DNA of 53,476 nucleotides from Bacillota bacterium (GTDB taxonomy: Bacteria > Bacillota > Clostridia > Christensenellales > Aristaeellaceae): the NCBI GenBank assembly GCA_023411395.1, contig JAEYOV010000028.1:1-53476 (forward strand), in the 5' to 3' direction. Positions 1 to 8,800 of this stretch are shown here, in pieces. Both the position numbers and the translations under genes were made by a program. Below the pieces are notes generated by a model that worked only from the letters and a program-made list of their open reading frames with translations, did no database searches and was not told where the DNA came from. The stretch's first letter is position 1. Every line of letters begins with the position of its first letter.

Positions 1-124
1 TTTTTTAATAAGGGGCCCCTCCCCGCGCCTCACCCCGAAAACTTAATTTTTAGCAACGAAAGTCAAGAACGCTTCCTCAAAATGGTTTATTCTTCTTCCT
101 GCATCATGTACAGGAGGTAACCTG

Positions 125-847
125 ATGGAAGCCGCGATTTCGGTACACAACCTGCAAAAATACTACGGCGGCAAAATTGCCGTGGACGGCATTTCCTTCG
201 ATGTGGAGAAGGGCACGATCTTCGGCCTGCTGGGACATAACGGCGCCGGAAAATCCACCACCCTGGAATGCATACTCGGCACCAAATCCTTTGAAAAGGG
301 AAGCGTATTGCTTCTTGGCCAAAGCCCGCACCAGAACAGGAAGGCGCTGTTCCAAAGAGTCGGCGTACAGTTTCAGAATGCGGCCTATCCAAACAAAATA
401 CGGTTAGGCGAAATTTGTGAAATCTGCGCCTCGCTTTACCAAAGCGCCGCGGATTGGAAAAGCTTGCTTGAAGATTTCGGCCTTGCCGATAAGCTCAAAG
501 CGCCTGTAGACAGCCTGTCGGGCGGCGAGCGCCAAAAGCTGGACATCCTGCTTGCGGTCATGCACCGGCCCGAGGTTGTATTCCTGGATGAGCTGACTAC
601 CGGCCTTGACCCCATGGCCCGGCGAAACGTATGGCGGTACATCCGCGGTCTCAAAGACAGCGGTGTCACGGTTCTGCTTACCTCCCACTACATGGACGAG
701 GTGGAGCACCTGTGCGACAAGGTCGCCATTTTGAACCATGGCAGGATTATGGTAAGCGGCACGGTGAAGCAAGTGATTTCGCAAAGCGGAGCGGCCAATA
801 TGGATGATGCCTTCATCACCTTTGCAAAGGAGGCGGAAGCGGTATGA
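125..847 (+). CDS. ABC-2 type transporter ATP-binding protein
   Basis: This is the cytosolic ATPase subunit of an ABC exporter (240 aa), which powers the permease encoded immediately downstream. The sequence shows Walker A GHNGAGKST at residues 37-45, a Q-loop VQFQN near 81-85, signature LSGGERQ at 131-137, Walker B VVFLDE at 151-156 and the switch histidine in TSHYMDE near 188. All catalytic residues are present and the length is normal for the CcmA/NatA-like group. The start is set by an AGGAGG ribosome site eight bases upstream. The stop overlaps the permease start in an ATGA arrangement, which indicates translational coupling. The substrate cannot be read from sequence; drugs, lipids or peptides are all possible for this group. 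Confidence 0.93.
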   Translation: MEAAISVHNLQKYYGGKIAVDGISFDVEKGTIFGLLGHNGAGKSTTLECILGTKSFEKGSVLLLGQSPHQNRKALFQRVGVQFQNAAYPNKIRLGEICEICASLYQSAADWKSLLEDFGLADKLKAPVDSLSGGERQKLDILLAVMHRPEVVFLDELTTGLDPMARRNVWRYIRGLKDSGVTVLLTSHYMDEVEHLCDKVAILNHGRIMVSGTVKQVISQSGAANMDDAFITFAKEAEAV

Positions 848-1587
848 AAACCTTGTGGCTGATGTACAAGACGGAAATGAAACTGTCCTACCGGGAGTTT
901 TCATCGGTATTGTTTGGGGTATTGATGCCTGTCGGGCTGATGCTGCTTTTAGGCGTTTTATACGGCGACTCCGCCGCGGAAGCGGACGGTGTCATCCGAA
1001 AAATCGACATGAGCTTCGCTGCCGTTGCCAGCATCGGCATCTGCGCCGCCGGGCTCATGGGCCTGCCCATCGCATTGTCCGATTACCGGTGGCGCAAGAT
1101 TCTAAAACGCTACAAGGTGACGCCCGTCAGCCCCGCCAAGCTGCTGTCAGCCCATGTGCTGTACAGCTTCACGCTCTCCATCGCTTCGTCCGTGCTGGTA
1201 TACCTTGTCTGTGCGCTGCTTTTCGGCTTTGTCCTTCAGGGTTCCTTCATCATCTTCCTCCTCACGTACCTGCTGGTGCTGGTGTCCATACACGCCATCG
1301 GCATGACGATAGCCAGCTTCGCCAGAAGCGCTCAAGCCGGCGGCATCCTGGCCAGCGCGTTCTACTTCCCCATGCTGTTCCTGTCCGGGGCTACCATCCC
1401 CTATGAAATCATGCCCAAGGCGCTTCAAACCGTGGCGGACATTCTGCCTTTGACGCAGGGGATCAAGCTTTTGAAAGCAGCCTCCCTGGGCCAGGACCTA
1501 TCCTCCATGACGCTGTCCTTGGCGGTTCTTGCCGCCATCACCGCCACCGGCACCATCCTTTCCCTGAAATTCTTCCGGTGGGAATAA
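844..1587 (+). CDS. ABC-2 type transporter permease
   Basis: This integral membrane subunit (247 aa) pairs with the ATPase upstream, whose stop codon it overlaps by four bases. The chain has a hydrophilic N-terminus (MKTLWLMYKTEMKLSYRE), then about six hydrophobic segments at roughly 20-40, 60-80, 108-130, 138-160, 168-190 and 220-240. The motif LSGATIPYEIMP before the last segments is typical of ABC-2 (DrrB/NatB-like) permeases. The two genes look like a complete two-gene exporter. No regulator gene lies next to it in the window. The family is assigned from layout and the ABC-2 motif; the substrate is unknown. Confidence 0.88.
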   Translation: MKTLWLMYKTEMKLSYREFSSVLFGVLMPVGLMLLLGVLYGDSAAEADGVIRKIDMSFAAVASIGICAAGLMGLPIALSDYRWRKILKRYKVTPVSPAKLLSAHVLYSFTLSIASSVLVYLVCALLFGFVLQGSFIIFLLTYLLVLVSIHAIGMTIASFARSAQAGGILASAFYFPMLFLSGATIPYEIMPKALQTVADILPLTQGIKLLKAASLGQDLSSMTLSLAVLAAITATGTILSLKFFRWE

Positions 1588-1606
1588 CAAACCGCTGGAC
1601 AATGCT

Positions 1607-1659
1607 GCCTCCCGGGGGTATGATGGACGTAATGTGAATCCATCCTGCCACCGGGAGGC
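1607..1659 (+). promoter_or_regulatory. Leader hairpin hiding the ribosome binding site of the 1665 gene
   Basis: A perfect 9-bp stem pairs GCCTCCCGG (1607-1615) with CCGGGAGGC (1651-1659). An inner 6-bp stem pairs GATGGA (1622-1627) with TCCATC (1639-1644). The right arm contains GGGAGG, the only plausible ribosome site for the ATG at 1665, so folding would block translation. A role in control is inference. Confidence 0.55.
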
Positions 1660-1664
1660 CAGCT

Positions 1665-2447
1665 ATGTATACGATCCAGGTTCTTGACGCGTCCGGCAAG
1701 GTAAGGCAATCCGCCTCCGGCGCAAATTATGCGCGGTTTTTATGCACCCTCGCCTATGCGGAGGGCGACAGCATCGTTTATTCCTCGGATGCGCAGCATT
1801 GCGTTATCCAGGTGGACCAGGCGCTGCCTGAATCCATGGTCTACCTGCCGGACAGGCAGCTTGCCTACCGCATCCCCAAGGGGGATCTGACGCTTATGTA
1901 TCCGCCCCAGGCGTTTGCCGGGGATATGCACATTCTGCAAATACGCCCCGCCCGGCCAGAGGAGCTGGCCGCCCGGCGCAACCTGGCCTTGAATCCAATC
2001 GACCAGCGATACTATGAGGGCTGCTTTCCCCACGCCTTGGCCAACGTGGAAACCAGGGATGAGCCCGCCTTTTTTGCCCGCAGCGTCATCGACGGGCTGA
2101 AGTTTAGTCACAGCCACGGCAACTGGCCCTACCAGTCCTGGGGTATCGGCGGGCGGGCCGACGCGGAAATCACCATCCAATTCGGCCGCACTGTGCGCAT
2201 CGACGAAGTGGCCGTGACCCTTCGGGCCGATTTCCCCCACGACAGTTGGTGGACGCAGGGAACACTGACCTTCTCCGACGGACAGCAGATGACGCTGTCC
2301 TTTGAAAAGACCGGGGATACGCAATACTTTCCTGTGGGTGAACGCCTTACGGAATGGGTCCGCCTGTCGGACCTTATGAAGGCCAAGACCCTTTCCCCCT
2401 ATCCCGCGCTTACGGAACTGGAAGTGTTCGGGCGGGAGATTTCATAA
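1665..2447 (+). CDS. Cytosolic protein with galactose-binding-like (F5/8 type C-like) C-terminal domain
   Basis: This 260-aa protein has no signal peptide or membrane segment, so it should be cytosolic. The N-terminal part (about 1-100) is an unassigned beta-rich region. Residues from about 105 on (NLALNP, SWGIGGRADAEITIQFG, ADFPHDSWWTQGTLTF, LTELEVFGR) read like a jelly-roll sugar-binding fold of the discoidin/F5/8 C type, rich in exposed Trp and Phe. It sits just before xylose isomerase and a GH3 enzyme, which fits carbohydrate metabolism. I do not recognise a defined enzymatic role; a non-catalytic sugar-binding or structural role is an inference. The ribosome site is enclosed in the hairpin just upstream. 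Confidence 0.75.
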   Translation: MYTIQVLDASGKVRQSASGANYARFLCTLAYAEGDSIVYSSDAQHCVIQVDQALPESMVYLPDRQLAYRIPKGDLTLMYPPQAFAGDMHILQIRPARPEELAARRNLALNPIDQRYYEGCFPHALANVETRDEPAFFARSVIDGLKFSHSHGNWPYQSWGIGGRADAEITIQFGRTVRIDEVAVTLRADFPHDSWWTQGTLTFSDGQQMTLSFEKTGDTQYFPVGERLTEWVRLSDLMKAKTLSPYPALTELEVFGREIS

Positions 2448-2469
2448 ACCCTTAAATTGCATATCCCGA

Positions 2470-2498
2470 TTGACAACGGGGCAAATTTCCCGTATTAT
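2470..2498 (+). promoter_or_regulatory. Promoter of xylA operon
   Basis: TTGACA at 2470-2475 and TATTAT at 2493-2498 are separated by 17 bases, giving a strong sigma-A-type promoter in front of the xylose isomerase and GH3 genes. Confidence 0.75.
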
Positions 2499-2508
2499 GA
2501 TACTATAA

Positions 2509-2528
2509 AAATGTGCTCGAGCACATTT
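2509..2528. promoter_or_regulatory. Perfect palindromic operator (LacI type) at xylA promoter
   Basis: The core ATGTGCTCGAGCACAT (2511-2526) is a perfect palindrome that extends to 20 bp with AA/TT flanks. It has the central CG step typical of LacI-family operators and lies just downstream of the -10 box, where a bound repressor would block transcription. The LacI-type regulator encoded at 6261 is the nearest candidate ligand, but its own promoter carries a different palindrome. Confidence 0.7.
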
Positions 2529-2566
2529 AGGTATGTGTCAAAGAATCCGCATAAAGGAGTAGGATT

Positions 2567-3886
2567 ATGAGCGAGATTTTCAAAAACCTGCCCAAGGTGG
2601 CCTACGAAGGCCCGCAATCGAAAAACCCCCTGTCCTTCAAATACTATGACCCGGAAAAAATGGTGCTGGGCAAGCCCATGAAGGAGCACCTGCGCTTTGC
2701 CATGGCCTGGTGGCATAACCTTTGTGCCACAGGCGTGGATATGTTTGGTTCAGGCACGGCGGACAAGGCGTTTGGCGCAAAGTCTGGCAGCATGGAACAC
2801 GCCAAAGCCAAGGTGGACGCCGGTTTTGAATTCATGCAAAAGCTGGGCATCGGATACTTCTGCTTCCACGACGCCGACATCGTGCCCGAAGCGGACACAC
2901 TTGAGGAAACCAACGCCAGGCTGGACGAGATCAGCGATTATATCCTTCAAAAGATGAAGGCCACGGGCATCAAGCTTTTGTGGGGAACCGCCAACCTGTT
3001 CAGCCATCCCCGTTTTATGAACGGCGCCGGCTCCAGCAACAGCGCGGATGTGTTCTGCCATGCCGCGGCACAGATCAAAAAGGCCATCGACATCACCGTC
3101 AAGCTGGGCGGCCTGGGCTACGTGTTCTGGGGCGGCCGGGAAGGTTATGAAACGCTTCTCAATACCGACATGAAATTTGAGCAGGAGAACATTGCCGCGT
3201 TGATGAAGATGGCGGTGAAGTATGGCCGCAGCATCGGCTTTAAAGGCGACTTCTTCATCGAGCCCAAGCCCAAGGAACCCATGAAGCATCAATACGATTT
3301 CGACGCCGCCACCGCCATCGGGTTTGTGCGCCAATACGGTTTGGACAAAGATTTCAAAATGAACATTGAGGCCAACCATGCCACGCTGGCGGGCCACACC
3401 TTCCAGCACGACCTGCGGGTAGCCGCCATCAATGGCATGCTGGGCAGCATCGACGCCAACCAGGGCGACCTGCTGCTGGGCTGGGATACCGACCAGTTCC
3501 CTTCCAATGTGTATGACACCACCCTGTGCATGTACGAAGTATTGAAGGCCGGCGGGCTTGCAAATGGCGGCTTCAATTTCGACGCCAAGGACCGCCGCCC
3601 CAGCTACACCCTGGAAGACATGTTCCTGGGCTTCATCCTGGGCATGGATTCCTTCGCCCTGGGGCTTATCAAGGCCGCCAGGATCATTGAGGACGGCCGC
3701 ATCGACACATTCGTGAAGGAGCGGTACGCAAGCTACGAATCCGGCATCGGCAAGAAAATCCGCAGCGGAGAAACCTCCCTGGAGGAGTTGGCCGCCTACG
3801 CCGTAAAGAACGGCGCGGCTCCGCTGCCCGGCTCCGGCAAGCAGGAATACCTCGAATCCATCCTCAACAGCATTTTGTTCAGTTAA
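2567..3886 (+). CDS. xylA: Xylose isomerase
   Basis: It converts D-xylose to D-xylulose in the cytosol as the entry step to the pentose phosphate pathway, using two divalent metal ions. At 439 aa it matches class II xylose isomerases. Visible family motifs are the catalytic histidine in FCFHDADI near residue 103, the GTANLFSHPRF stretch, YVFWGGREGYE, and the metal-binding signature FFIEPKPKEP with its glutamate. The start has AAAGGAG eight bases upstream. It is followed after 19 bases by an intracellular GH3 glycosidase, and preceded by a promoter with a palindromic operator. No xylulokinase gene is in the window. The call is secure from the signature motifs. Confidence 0.97.
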   Translation: MSEIFKNLPKVAYEGPQSKNPLSFKYYDPEKMVLGKPMKEHLRFAMAWWHNLCATGVDMFGSGTADKAFGAKSGSMEHAKAKVDAGFEFMQKLGIGYFCFHDADIVPEADTLEETNARLDEISDYILQKMKATGIKLLWGTANLFSHPRFMNGAGSSNSADVFCHAAAQIKKAIDITVKLGGLGYVFWGGREGYETLLNTDMKFEQENIAALMKMAVKYGRSIGFKGDFFIEPKPKEPMKHQYDFDAATAIGFVRQYGLDKDFKMNIEANHATLAGHTFQHDLRVAAINGMLGSIDANQGDLLLGWDTDQFPSNVYDTTLCMYEVLKAGGLANGGFNFDAKDRRPSYTLEDMFLGFILGMDSFALGLIKAARIIEDGRIDTFVKERYASYESGIGKKIRSGETSLEELAAYAVKNGAAPLPGSGKQEYLESILNSILFS

Positions 3887-3905
3887 GGGAAAGGCGGGGG
3901 CATAT

Positions 3906-5981
3906 ATGGAAAATCAAAAGGTCTGGGAGCAGGCATCAAATATCGTCTCCCAAATGACGCTGGAGGAGAAGGCCTCTCAGCTCCGTTATGATGCCCCCGC
4001 CATCCCCCGCTTGGGGCTCCCCGCCTACAACTGGTGGAATGAGGCGCTCCACGGCGTGGCCAGGGCAGGCACCGCCACGGTGTTCCCCCAGGCCATCGGC
4101 CTGGCTGCCATGTTCGATACGGAGGGTCTCAAGGAGATTGCCGATATCATCGCCACTGAGGGCCGGGGCAAGTACAACGCCCAAAGTGCTCATGGCGACC
4201 GGGATATCTACAAGGGCCTCACCTTCTGGTCCCCCAACATCAACATATTCCGTGACCCACGCTGGGGCCGGGGCCATGAAACCTACGGGGAGGACCCGTA
4301 TCTTACCGCAAGGCTGGGTGTGGCTTTTGTAAAGGGCCTGCAAGGGGATGGAACATATTTGAAAGGCGCAGCCTGCGCCAAGCATTTTGCCGTGCATTCC
4401 GGGCCGGAGGCGCTGCGCCACCAGTTTGACGCCGTAGCCACCACCAAGGATATGCGGGAAACGTATCTGCCGGCCTTTGAGGCCCTGGTGAAGGAGGCCA
4501 AGGTGGAGGCCGTGATGGGCGCCTACAACCGCGTTAACGGTGAACCGGCCTGCGGCTCAAAAACGCTTTTAAAAGACATCCTCCGGGATGAATGGGGCTT
4601 TGAAGGCCACGTGGTCAGCGACTGCTGGGCCATAAGGGATTTTCACACCCATCATCATGTCACCGATACCGCCCCGGAAAGCGCCGCGCTGGCCATTAAA
4701 AACGGCTGCGACGTAAACTGCGGCAACACATACCTTCACCTGATGCAGGCGTATCAGGAAGGCCTTGTCACGGAAGACCAAATCACCCTGGCTGCGACCC
4801 GGCTCATGGCCACAAGGCTCCGGCTGGGCCTGTTTGATGAAAACTGCGAATACAATGCCATCTCTTATCTTGAAAACGACACCGACGCCCATGATCAAAA
4901 GGCGCTGGAAGCGGCGCAAAAGAGCATGGTGCTTTTAAAGAACGACGGGCTGCTGCCCCTTGACATGAGCAAGCTTTCCACCGTGGCCGTCATCGGCCCC
5001 AACGCCGACAGCCAGGCCTGCCTGGAGGGCAACTACAACGGTACCTCCTCCCGCTATGTCACCTTCCTGGAGGGCATCCGCGCCGCATGCAAGGGAAAGG
5101 CAAGGGTGCTGTATTCCCAGGGCTGCCATCTGCACAAGGACCGCATGAGCAACCTTGCCCTGCCGGACGACAGGCTGGCGGAGGCCTTGGCCGTGGCCGA
5201 ACAGGCGGATGCGGTTATCCTTTGCCTGGGGCTGGACGCCACCATCGAGGGCGAGGAAGGCGACACAGGCAACCAGTATTTCTCCGGCGACAAAAACGAT
5301 CTGGAACTGCCCCTTTCCCAAAGAAAGCTGCTGGATGCCGTGATCAAAACAGGCAAGCCCGTGGTCACACTGGTGGCCGCGGGAAGTGCCTTGCGGGTGG
5401 AAGAGGGCAACGCCATCCTCTATGCCTGGTATCCCGGCCAGGCAGGCGGCACAGCCGCCGCCGACATACTCTTCGGCAAGGTATCCCCCTCCGGCCGGCT
5501 GCCCCTGACCTTCTACCGCAGCGTGGAGGATCTGCCCGACTTTACGGATTACCGCATGACGGGCCGCACCTACCGCTACTTTACGGGAAAGCCGCTCTAT
5601 CCTTTCGGGTATGGCCTTTCCTATACCCGCTTTTCCTATGCGGATGCCAAATGGGAAGGCGATACCCTGACCGTAGCCGTGAAGAATACCGGCTCCGTAT
5701 CTGGCGGCGAAGTAGTGCAGGCGTACATCCACGCCAATTCGTCCCCCTTCGCCACAAAGAATCCAAAGCTCTGCGCCTTCAAGCGGATTTATTTGGAGGC
5801 CGGTGAAACAAAAACGGTTTCCCTTTCTTTGCCCAAAGACTCCTTTGATGTCGTGAATGAGGCCGGCGAAAAAATCTCCGGCGGCAATGATTTCTCCCTG
5901 TTTGTCGGCGGATGCCAGCCGGACCCGAGAAGCCTTGAGTTGATTGGATATTCTCCGCTTCAAGCGCAGATATGCCGCTAG
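3906..5981 (+). CDS. Glycoside hydrolase family 3, probable intracellular beta-xylosidase
   Basis: This 691-aa enzyme has no signal peptide and would cleave short imported oligosaccharides in the cytosol. The N-terminal barrel shows RDPRWGRGHETYGEDP (116-131), CAKHF (157-161), and the nucleophile aspartate D239 in VVSDCWAI. A middle alpha/beta sandwich follows, then a C-terminal fibronectin type III-like domain with GGEVVQAYI. GH3 includes beta-glucosidases, beta-xylosidases and arabinofuranosidases. Co-transcription with xylose isomerase favours beta-xylosidase, releasing xylose from xylo-oligosaccharides. The gene lies 19 bases after xylA and is followed by a clear terminator, so xylA-GH3 is a two-gene operon. 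Substrate is an inference from context. Confidence 0.92.
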   Translation: MENQKVWEQASNIVSQMTLEEKASQLRYDAPAIPRLGLPAYNWWNEALHGVARAGTATVFPQAIGLAAMFDTEGLKEIADIIATEGRGKYNAQSAHGDRDIYKGLTFWSPNINIFRDPRWGRGHETYGEDPYLTARLGVAFVKGLQGDGTYLKGAACAKHFAVHSGPEALRHQFDAVATTKDMRETYLPAFEALVKEAKVEAVMGAYNRVNGEPACGSKTLLKDILRDEWGFEGHVVSDCWAIRDFHTHHHVTDTAPESAALAIKNGCDVNCGNTYLHLMQAYQEGLVTEDQITLAATRLMATRLRLGLFDENCEYNAISYLENDTDAHDQKALEAAQKSMVLLKNDGLLPLDMSKLSTVAVIGPNADSQACLEGNYNGTSSRYVTFLEGIRAACKGKARVLYSQGCHLHKDRMSNLALPDDRLAEALAVAEQADAVILCLGLDATIEGEEGDTGNQYFSGDKNDLELPLSQRKLLDAVIKTGKPVVTLVAAGSALRVEEGNAILYAWYPGQAGGTAAADILFGKVSPSGRLPLTFYRSVEDLPDFTDYRMTGRTYRYFTGKPLYPFGYGLSYTRFSYADAKWEGDTLTVAVKNTGSVSGGEVVQAYIHANSSPFATKNPKLCAFKRIYLEAGETKTVSLSLPKDSFDVVNEAGEKISGGNDFSLFVGGCQPDPRSLELIGYSPLQAQICR

Positions 5982-6007
5982 GTTTTCAATCGCTTTAAAA
6001 GCCCATG

Positions 6008-6036
6008 AAGGCGTTTCAAAAACGCCTTTTTATTTT
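6008..6036 (+). terminator. Rho-independent terminator of the xylA-GH3 operon
   Basis: AAGGCGTTT (6008-6016) pairs perfectly with AAACGCCTT (6020-6028) around a 3-base loop, followed by a T-rich tail. Confidence 0.88.
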
Positions 6037-6171
6037 TACCCGCAACTAAAACGTATTCGTAAAATACCCTTAAAATTGTAGTATACATCCATATATTCTC
6101 CTTAATTCACGTTCATTTTTCAGCACGACGCCGAAATAGCATAATTCTTTAGAATTATTTAATATTGACAC

Positions 6172-6222
6172 TTGCATTTTTTATTCAACGTGCTATATAA
6201 TGTGCTTATGAAATCGATTTAG
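6172..6222 (+). promoter_or_regulatory. Promoter and cre-like palindrome of the LacI gene
   Basis: TTGCAT (6172-6177) and TATAAT (6196-6201) are 18 bases apart. Just downstream, ATGAAATCGATTTAG (6208-6222) contains the perfect palindrome AAATCGATTT and matches 13 of 15 positions of the CcpA cre consensus. It could serve autoregulation or carbon catabolite control; which one is not decidable here. Confidence 0.6.
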
Positions 6223-6260
6223 TTGGATTTCGGAAATACTTACACACCCAGGAGCTTGTA

Positions 6261-7286
6261 ATGTCTGTTACCATCAAGGAAGTTTCCGCCAAATGTGGAT
6301 TGTCCATATCCACCATCAGCAAGGCGCTGAACAATTACAGCGATGTCAGCGCAGAAACCCGGGAGCTGGTCATGCGAACGGCGCAGGAAGTTGGGTATTA
6401 TCCCAATTCTCTGGCCCGGGCGCTGAAGACCAACAGAACCTACAACCTCGGCGTGCTTTTTGTGGATGACAACTTAAGCGGCCTGACGCACAACTACTTT
6501 GCCGCTGTGCTGGACAGTTTCAAAAGCGAAGCGGAGCGCCGGGGGTATGACATCACCTTTATCAACCATAACATCGGCCATAGCCGGATGACTTACATGG
6601 AGCACTGCCGCTACCGGAACGTGGATGGCGTATGCCTGGCCTGTGTGGACTTCTTTGCGCCGGAAATCATTGAGCTCATTGCATCCAGCCTGCCGGTAGT
6701 CACCATTGACCATATTTTCAACAACCGCACCTGTATCCTGTCGGACAACGTAAGCGGCATCCGCGATCTGGTACGCTATGTATACAGCCAGGGGCACCGC
6801 CGCATCGCCTACGTTCACGGCCTGCGGTCAGCCGTTACGGAAAGCCGGGTCACCGGGTTTTACCGAACCGTGCGGGAGCTGAGCCTGAATATCCCCCAGG
6901 AGTATGTGGTGGAATGCGCCTATCACAATCCCGCCAGCGCCAGCGCGGCCGTAACGAAGCTCCTGCATCTTCCCGTCCTCCCCACCTGCATCCTGATGTC
7001 GGACGACTACGCGGCCCTGGGGGGCATTGAGGCCATCCGCTCCGCCGGGCTGAAGATACCGCAGGATATTTCCATTGCCGGATATGACGGCATCCAGCTT
7101 ATGCAATTGACCCAGCCCAAGCTGACCACCATAGCCCAGAACACCAGGCGAATCGGCGTGGAGGCGGCCACGCGCCTGATCGAAAGAATCGAGCATCCGC
7201 AGACCGCCGGTTCCGGCATCATCGTGGTGGAAGGCAGGCTGCTTCCCGGCGAAACCGTCCGGAACGTCCTTCAGCAGGAAGCCTGA
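6261..7286 (+). CDS. LacI family transcriptional regulator
   Basis: This 341-aa DNA-binding repressor has an N-terminal helix-turn-helix at residues 2-25 (VTIKEVSAKCGLSISTISKAL) and a hinge helix YPNSLARALK near 50-59. A periplasmic-binding-protein-like sugar-sensing domain fills the rest (NLGVLFVDD, VTIDHIFNN, ISIAGYDGIQL). It lies between the xylA-GH3 operon and the sugar importer genes, all on the same strand, and probably controls one or both in response to a xylose-type sugar. AGGAG sits six bases before the start. The operator at 2509-2528 is a likely target but this is an inference. Confidence 0.94.
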   Translation: MSVTIKEVSAKCGLSISTISKALNNYSDVSAETRELVMRTAQEVGYYPNSLARALKTNRTYNLGVLFVDDNLSGLTHNYFAAVLDSFKSEAERRGYDITFINHNIGHSRMTYMEHCRYRNVDGVCLACVDFFAPEIIELIASSLPVVTIDHIFNNRTCILSDNVSGIRDLVRYVYSQGHRRIAYVHGLRSAVTESRVTGFYRTVRELSLNIPQEYVVECAYHNPASASAAVTKLLHLPVLPTCILMSDDYAALGGIEAIRSAGLKIPQDISIAGYDGIQLMQLTQPKLTTIAQNTRRIGVEAATRLIERIEHPQTAGSGIIVVEGRLLPGETVRNVLQQEA

Positions 7287-7321
7287 CGGCTGCGTTCCGC
7301 CCTCCCCTCCTCCCCATTGGA

Positions 7322-7343
7322 AAAAGCAACTGCCGTTGCTTTT
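7322..7343 (+). terminator. Terminator after the LacI gene
   Basis: AAAAGCAAC (7322-7330) pairs with GTTGCTTTT (7335-7343) around TGCC, ending in a short T run. It separates the regulator from the importer genes. Confidence 0.75.
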
Positions 7344-7483
7344 GTGCCAGGCGGCTTTCCCGCTCCGGCATTTTACTCCGGCCTGGTTTTTCGGTCCCGG
7401 CCGGCAGAAAAAGCGCTGGTAAGGAAAGGTTAGTTTGGTATACCCAAAAATGAGCGGCATAGCCGCAATAAGGAGGTTCACCC

Positions 7484-8788
7484 ATGAAGAAACTGGTATC
7501 TCTTCTCCTGGCCGTCCTGATGCTTACGCCCATGTTTGCGATGACGGCAAGCGCCGAAGAAGGCAAAGTCCTCAATATTTATTGCTGGAACACAGAGTTC
7601 CAGACCCGCTTTGAGGCATTCTACAAAGTGCCCGAGGGCGTGACCGTCAACTTCGTCATCACCCCCAGCCAGAGCAACGCGTACCAGAATGCGCTGGACG
7701 AGGCGCTGCTGGGTCAGGCCGACGCGGCGGCCGACAGCAAGGTCGACCTGTTCCTGGTCGAAGCCGACTACGCCGTAAAGTATGTTGACACCGACTTCAC
7801 CCTGGACGTGAAGGCTGATCTTGGCCTGACCGATGAAGACGTGGCCAATATGTACCAGTATACCAAGGCCATCATGACCGATGGGAATGGCGTGCTGAAG
7901 GGCCTCTCCTGGCAGGCCTGCCCGGGCGGCTTCATCTACCGCCGCTCCTTTGCCAAGGACGTGCTCGGAACGGACGATCCTGCCGAAGTTCAGGCCGCTC
8001 TGGCGGACTGGGATAAGTTTGACGCGGTTGCAGCCCAGGCCAAGGAAAAGGGCTACTTCATGCTCTCCGGCTTTGACGATGCGTACCGCTGCTTCTCCGA
8101 CAACATGACTGCTCCCTGGGTTGTGGATGGCAAGATCCAGCAGGATCCCTCCATTGTGAAGTACATCGAAATGACCAAGAAGTACACCGACAACGGCTGG
8201 AACAACAAAGCCAACCTCTGGTCCGCCGAGAGCGGCGCAGGCGCCGGCCCGGACGGCAAGGTCTTCGGTTACTTCGGCCCCGCCTGGTTCATCGACTTCT
8301 GCCTGGCCGGCTGGACGCTTGCTGACGCGAATGCCGAGCAGGCCGTTGGCAATGGTTCCTGGGGCGACTGGGCGTTCTGCCAGGGCCCGATCGGCTTCTC
8401 CTGGGGCGGCACCTGGGTTTGCGGCGCCGCCGGCACCGACAACCTGAGCCTTGTTTCAGACATCATGAAGACCATGACCTGCAATACAGAGGTGCTGGTT
8501 GACATCAGCAAAACCTACAACGACTTCACAAACAACGTTCCCGCCATGGAAGAATTGGCCGCCAGCGGCTTCAGCAGCGCGTTCCTGGGCGGCCAGAATC
8601 ACCTGGGCCTCATGCTTGCCAATGCGCAAAACATCAACCGCGCCAAGTCCACCATGTATGACCAGACCTGCACCGAGAGGCTGATGACCGCCATGACCGA
8701 CTACTACAACGGCGTCGTCGACCTGGATACGGCCTGGGCAAACTTCTTCGTTTCCGTTGAGGAAGCCCATCCGGAGCTGACCCACTAA
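7484..8788 (+). CDS. Sugar ABC transporter extracellular solute-binding protein
   Basis: This 434-aa exported protein captures a sugar for the two permeases downstream. Residues 1-24 form a signal peptide ending TASA before EEGKVLNIYCWN, a signal peptidase I type site. No cysteine lipobox is present, which is unusual for a binding protein of a single-membrane bacterium. The mature part has the type 1 extracellular sugar-binding layout (VDLFLVEADYA, GLSWQACPGGFIYRR, PIGFSWGGTWV). AGGAGG lies seven bases before the start. It heads an importer operon and is separated from the permeases by a strong hairpin. Position near xylA suggests xylo-oligosaccharides as ligand, but this is an inference. Confidence 0.92.
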   Translation: MKKLVSLLLAVLMLTPMFAMTASAEEGKVLNIYCWNTEFQTRFEAFYKVPEGVTVNFVITPSQSNAYQNALDEALLGQADAAADSKVDLFLVEADYAVKYVDTDFTLDVKADLGLTDEDVANMYQYTKAIMTDGNGVLKGLSWQACPGGFIYRRSFAKDVLGTDDPAEVQAALADWDKFDAVAAQAKEKGYFMLSGFDDAYRCFSDNMTAPWVVDGKIQQDPSIVKYIEMTKKYTDNGWNNKANLWSAESGAGAGPDGKVFGYFGPAWFIDFCLAGWTLADANAEQAVGNGSWGDWAFCQGPIGFSWGGTWVCGAAGTDNLSLVSDIMKTMTCNTEVLVDISKTYNDFTNNVPAMEELAASGFSSAFLGGQNHLGLMLANAQNINRAKSTMYDQTCTERLMTAMTDYYNGVVDLDTAWANFFVSVEEAHPELTH

Positions 8789-8800
8789 AATTTCCTTACG

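Noticed and set aside
4935..5963. Open frame of 342 codons on the minus strand
   Set aside because: Antisense to the GH3 glycosidase with intact catalytic motifs; low-complexity reading typical of a shadow frame.
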